NCBI RefSeq assembly: GCF_001570765.1
Contig: NZ_BCSH01000044.1
Span: 1-64,000, forward strand
DNA length: 64,000 bases
DNA from: Nocardiopsis listeri NBRC 13360
Lineage (GTDB): Bacteria; Actinomycetota; Actinomycetes; Streptosporangiales; Streptosporangiaceae
Direction of reading: 5' to 3'
Shown here: piece after piece, positions 62,765 through 64,000 of the stretch
Position numbering within the stretch: the stretch's first letter is position 1
How the letters are laid out: each line of letters begins with the position of its first letter
Position numbers and translations under genes: made by a program
The notes under the pieces: model-generated
Seen by the model: only the letters and a program-made list of their open reading frames with translations
What the model was told of the DNA's origin: nothing
Database searches by the model: none

Positions 62765-63979
62765 GTGCAGGAATTCAAGAAGGTCGGCGTCGTTGGACTG
62801 GGCACGATGGGTGCGGGCATCGCTGAGGTGTTCGCCCGTGCGGGCTTCGATATCGTCGGGGTCGAGATCGACCAGGCCGCCCTCGACCGCGGGCGAGGTC
62901 ACGTGGACAAGTCCCTCTCTCGTGCGGTCGAAAAGGGCAAACTCACCGAGGAGGAACGCTCCGAGATCGACGCGCGCTTCACGTTCAGCGCGTCCCGCGA
63001 GGACCTGGCCGACGTGGACTTCGTCGTCGAGGCCGTCCCCGAGCGCATGGACATCAAGCGTGACGTGTTCGGCGACCTCGACCGGATCTGCGCTCCCGGC
63101 ACGATCCTGGCGACCAACACGTCCTCGTTGTCCGTCACCGAGATCGCCGCGCTGACCGACCGCCCCGAGAAGGTCGTCGGTCTCCACTTCTTCAACCCGG
63201 CCCCGGTCATGAAGCTGGCCGAGGTCATCACGACCGTCTCCACCACCGATGAGACCGTCGACGTCGTCACCGAGGTCGCCAAGCGCATCGGCAAGACCCC
63301 GATCACGGTCGGCGACCGCGGCGGTTTCGTGGCCAACGCCCTGCTGGTGCCCTACATCAACGACGGCATCCGCCTCTACGAGCGGCAGATCGCCACCCGT
63401 GAGGAGATCGACGAGTCCGTCAAGAAGGCCGCCGGCCTGCCGATGGGCCCGCTCACCCTCGCCGACCTGGTCGGCCTGGACGTGTGCCTGGCCGTCATGG
63501 ACGTGCTGTGGGAGGAGTTCCACGACCCGCGCTACTCCGCCTCTCCGCTACTGCGCCGCATGGTCGCCGCCGGCCGCCTCGGCCGCAAGACCGGACAGGG
63601 CTTCTACAAGGGCAAGGACGACGCCCCCGAGTCGCGGCGCACCGGTCGTCTCGCCCAGATGGTCCGCGAGGAGGAGACACTCGACATCGGCGAGATGCTC
63701 ATCGCGGCGCAGATCGACGACGCCATGCGCATGATCGGCGACGGTTACGCCTCCGCCAAGGACGTCGACACGGCCCTGCGGTTCGGCTGTGGTTACCCGA
63801 AGGGTCCGACCGAACTCCTGGAGGACCGCGGCGCCGAGTCCGTCATCACCACCCTGGTGTCGATGGGCGAGTACAGCCTCACCACCATCGCGGTGCCGGC
63901 ACCGCTGCTCATGGACCGCCTGCCCGACGTGGAGGACTCCGAAGGCCACGGCGGCTGTGCCTGCCACGGGGGTGCCTAG
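62762..63979 (+). CDS. 3-hydroxyacyl-CoA (3-hydroxybutyryl-CoA) dehydrogenase with extra C-terminal domain
   Basis: The NAD domain starts VGVVGLGTMGAGIAEVFARA; ATNTSSLSVTEIA and GLHFFNPAPVMKLAEVI hold the catalytic Ser/His, with Glu and Asn nearby. The C-terminal 3HCDH domain (GGFVANALLVPYINDGIRLY to TGQGFYKG) ends near residue 285. About 120 residues more carry a second 3HCDH-like unit (FGCGYPKGPTELLEDRG) and end in a Cys/His/Gly tail (HGGCACHGG). Ordinary single-domain enzymes are about 285 aa. It oxidises 3-hydroxyacyl-CoA in fatty acid or butyrate metabolism. The last 21 bases of the window follow its stop. Confidence 0.9.
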   Translation: MVQEFKKVGVVGLGTMGAGIAEVFARAGFDIVGVEIDQAALDRGRGHVDKSLSRAVEKGKLTEEERSEIDARFTFSASREDLADVDFVVEAVPERMDIKRDVFGDLDRICAPGTILATNTSSLSVTEIAALTDRPEKVVGLHFFNPAPVMKLAEVITTVSTTDETVDVVTEVAKRIGKTPITVGDRGGFVANALLVPYINDGIRLYERQIATREEIDESVKKAAGLPMGPLTLADLVGLDVCLAVMDVLWEEFHDPRYSASPLLRRMVAAGRLGRKTGQGFYKGKDDAPESRRTGRLAQMVREEETLDIGEMLIAAQIDDAMRMIGDGYASAKDVDTALRFGCGYPKGPTELLEDRGAESVITTLVSMGEYSLTTIAVPAPLLMDRLPDVEDSEGHGGCACHGGA

Positions 63980-64000
63980 CGTCGCCGCTTCACCTTGGCC

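Overview
The window is about 70% G+C, uses GTG starts often, and carries gene families and gene orders typical of Actinobacteria: an ArgS-like gene followed by lysA-hom-thrC-thrB-rho, rpmE-prfA-prmC-tsaC-wecA-like-atpI-atpBEFHAGDC-DUF2550, nucS and an LURP-one-related gene. The protein style (proline-rich tails, long acidic linkers, a greatly extended Rho) fits the Nocardiopsis/Streptomonospora group, but the genus is an inference. The sequence looks chromosomal and mostly core. Clear mobile DNA is limited to a decayed IS982-family transposase at the left edge and two copies of a 132-bp inverted-repeat element.

Layout. 1-727: IS982-type transposase remnant. 0.7-12 kb: mixed housekeeping and accessory genes (acyltransferase-3 membrane protein, M20 amidohydrolase with a disordered tail, M48 and CPBP membrane proteases, alpha/beta hydrolase, MFS exporter, secreted coiled-coil protein, peptide deformylase, AadA-like nucleotidyltransferase). 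11.6-12.4 kb: a non-coding stretch crowded with inverted repeats, ahead of a CbiX-like protein that lacks the usual catalytic histidines. 13.3-19.4 kb: an APH(6)-type kinase, kdpDE without kdpFABC, and two related membrane-anchored proteins. 19.4-23.2 kb: an alkyl-DHAP-synthase-like flavoprotein, a divergent TetR regulator and glpD. 23.4-28.2 kb: an anti-sigma-type ATPase, a NarL-type two-component pair, small genes and tRNA-Arg(CCG).

28.3-35.2 kb: a single-domain response regulator coupled to an ArgS-like protein without a catalytic domain, then the aspartate-family amino acid genes lysA, hom, thrC and thrB. 35.6-53.2 kb: rho, lactate permease, then L31, RF1, its methylase PrmC, the t6A enzyme TsaC, a WecA-type transferase and the complete F1Fo ATP synthase operon. 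53.3-64 kb: thiamine-binding-like protein, cobalamin adenosyltransferase, secreted M28 peptidase, a LiaFSR-like envelope-stress module with its own ABC exporter, NucS mismatch endonuclease, an MFS transporter and a 3-hydroxyacyl-CoA dehydrogenase.

Several genes appear to be transcribed without a leader: a TANNNT-type -10 box lies only 6-8 nt before the start codon. The most noteworthy observations are the 132-bp element pair, the palindrome-dense region at 11.97-12.29 kb, the response regulator/ArgS-like pair beside tRNA-Arg, the orphan KdpD with an altered Walker A motif, and a sigma-R-like promoter overlapping the lactate permease stop and pointing at rpmE.
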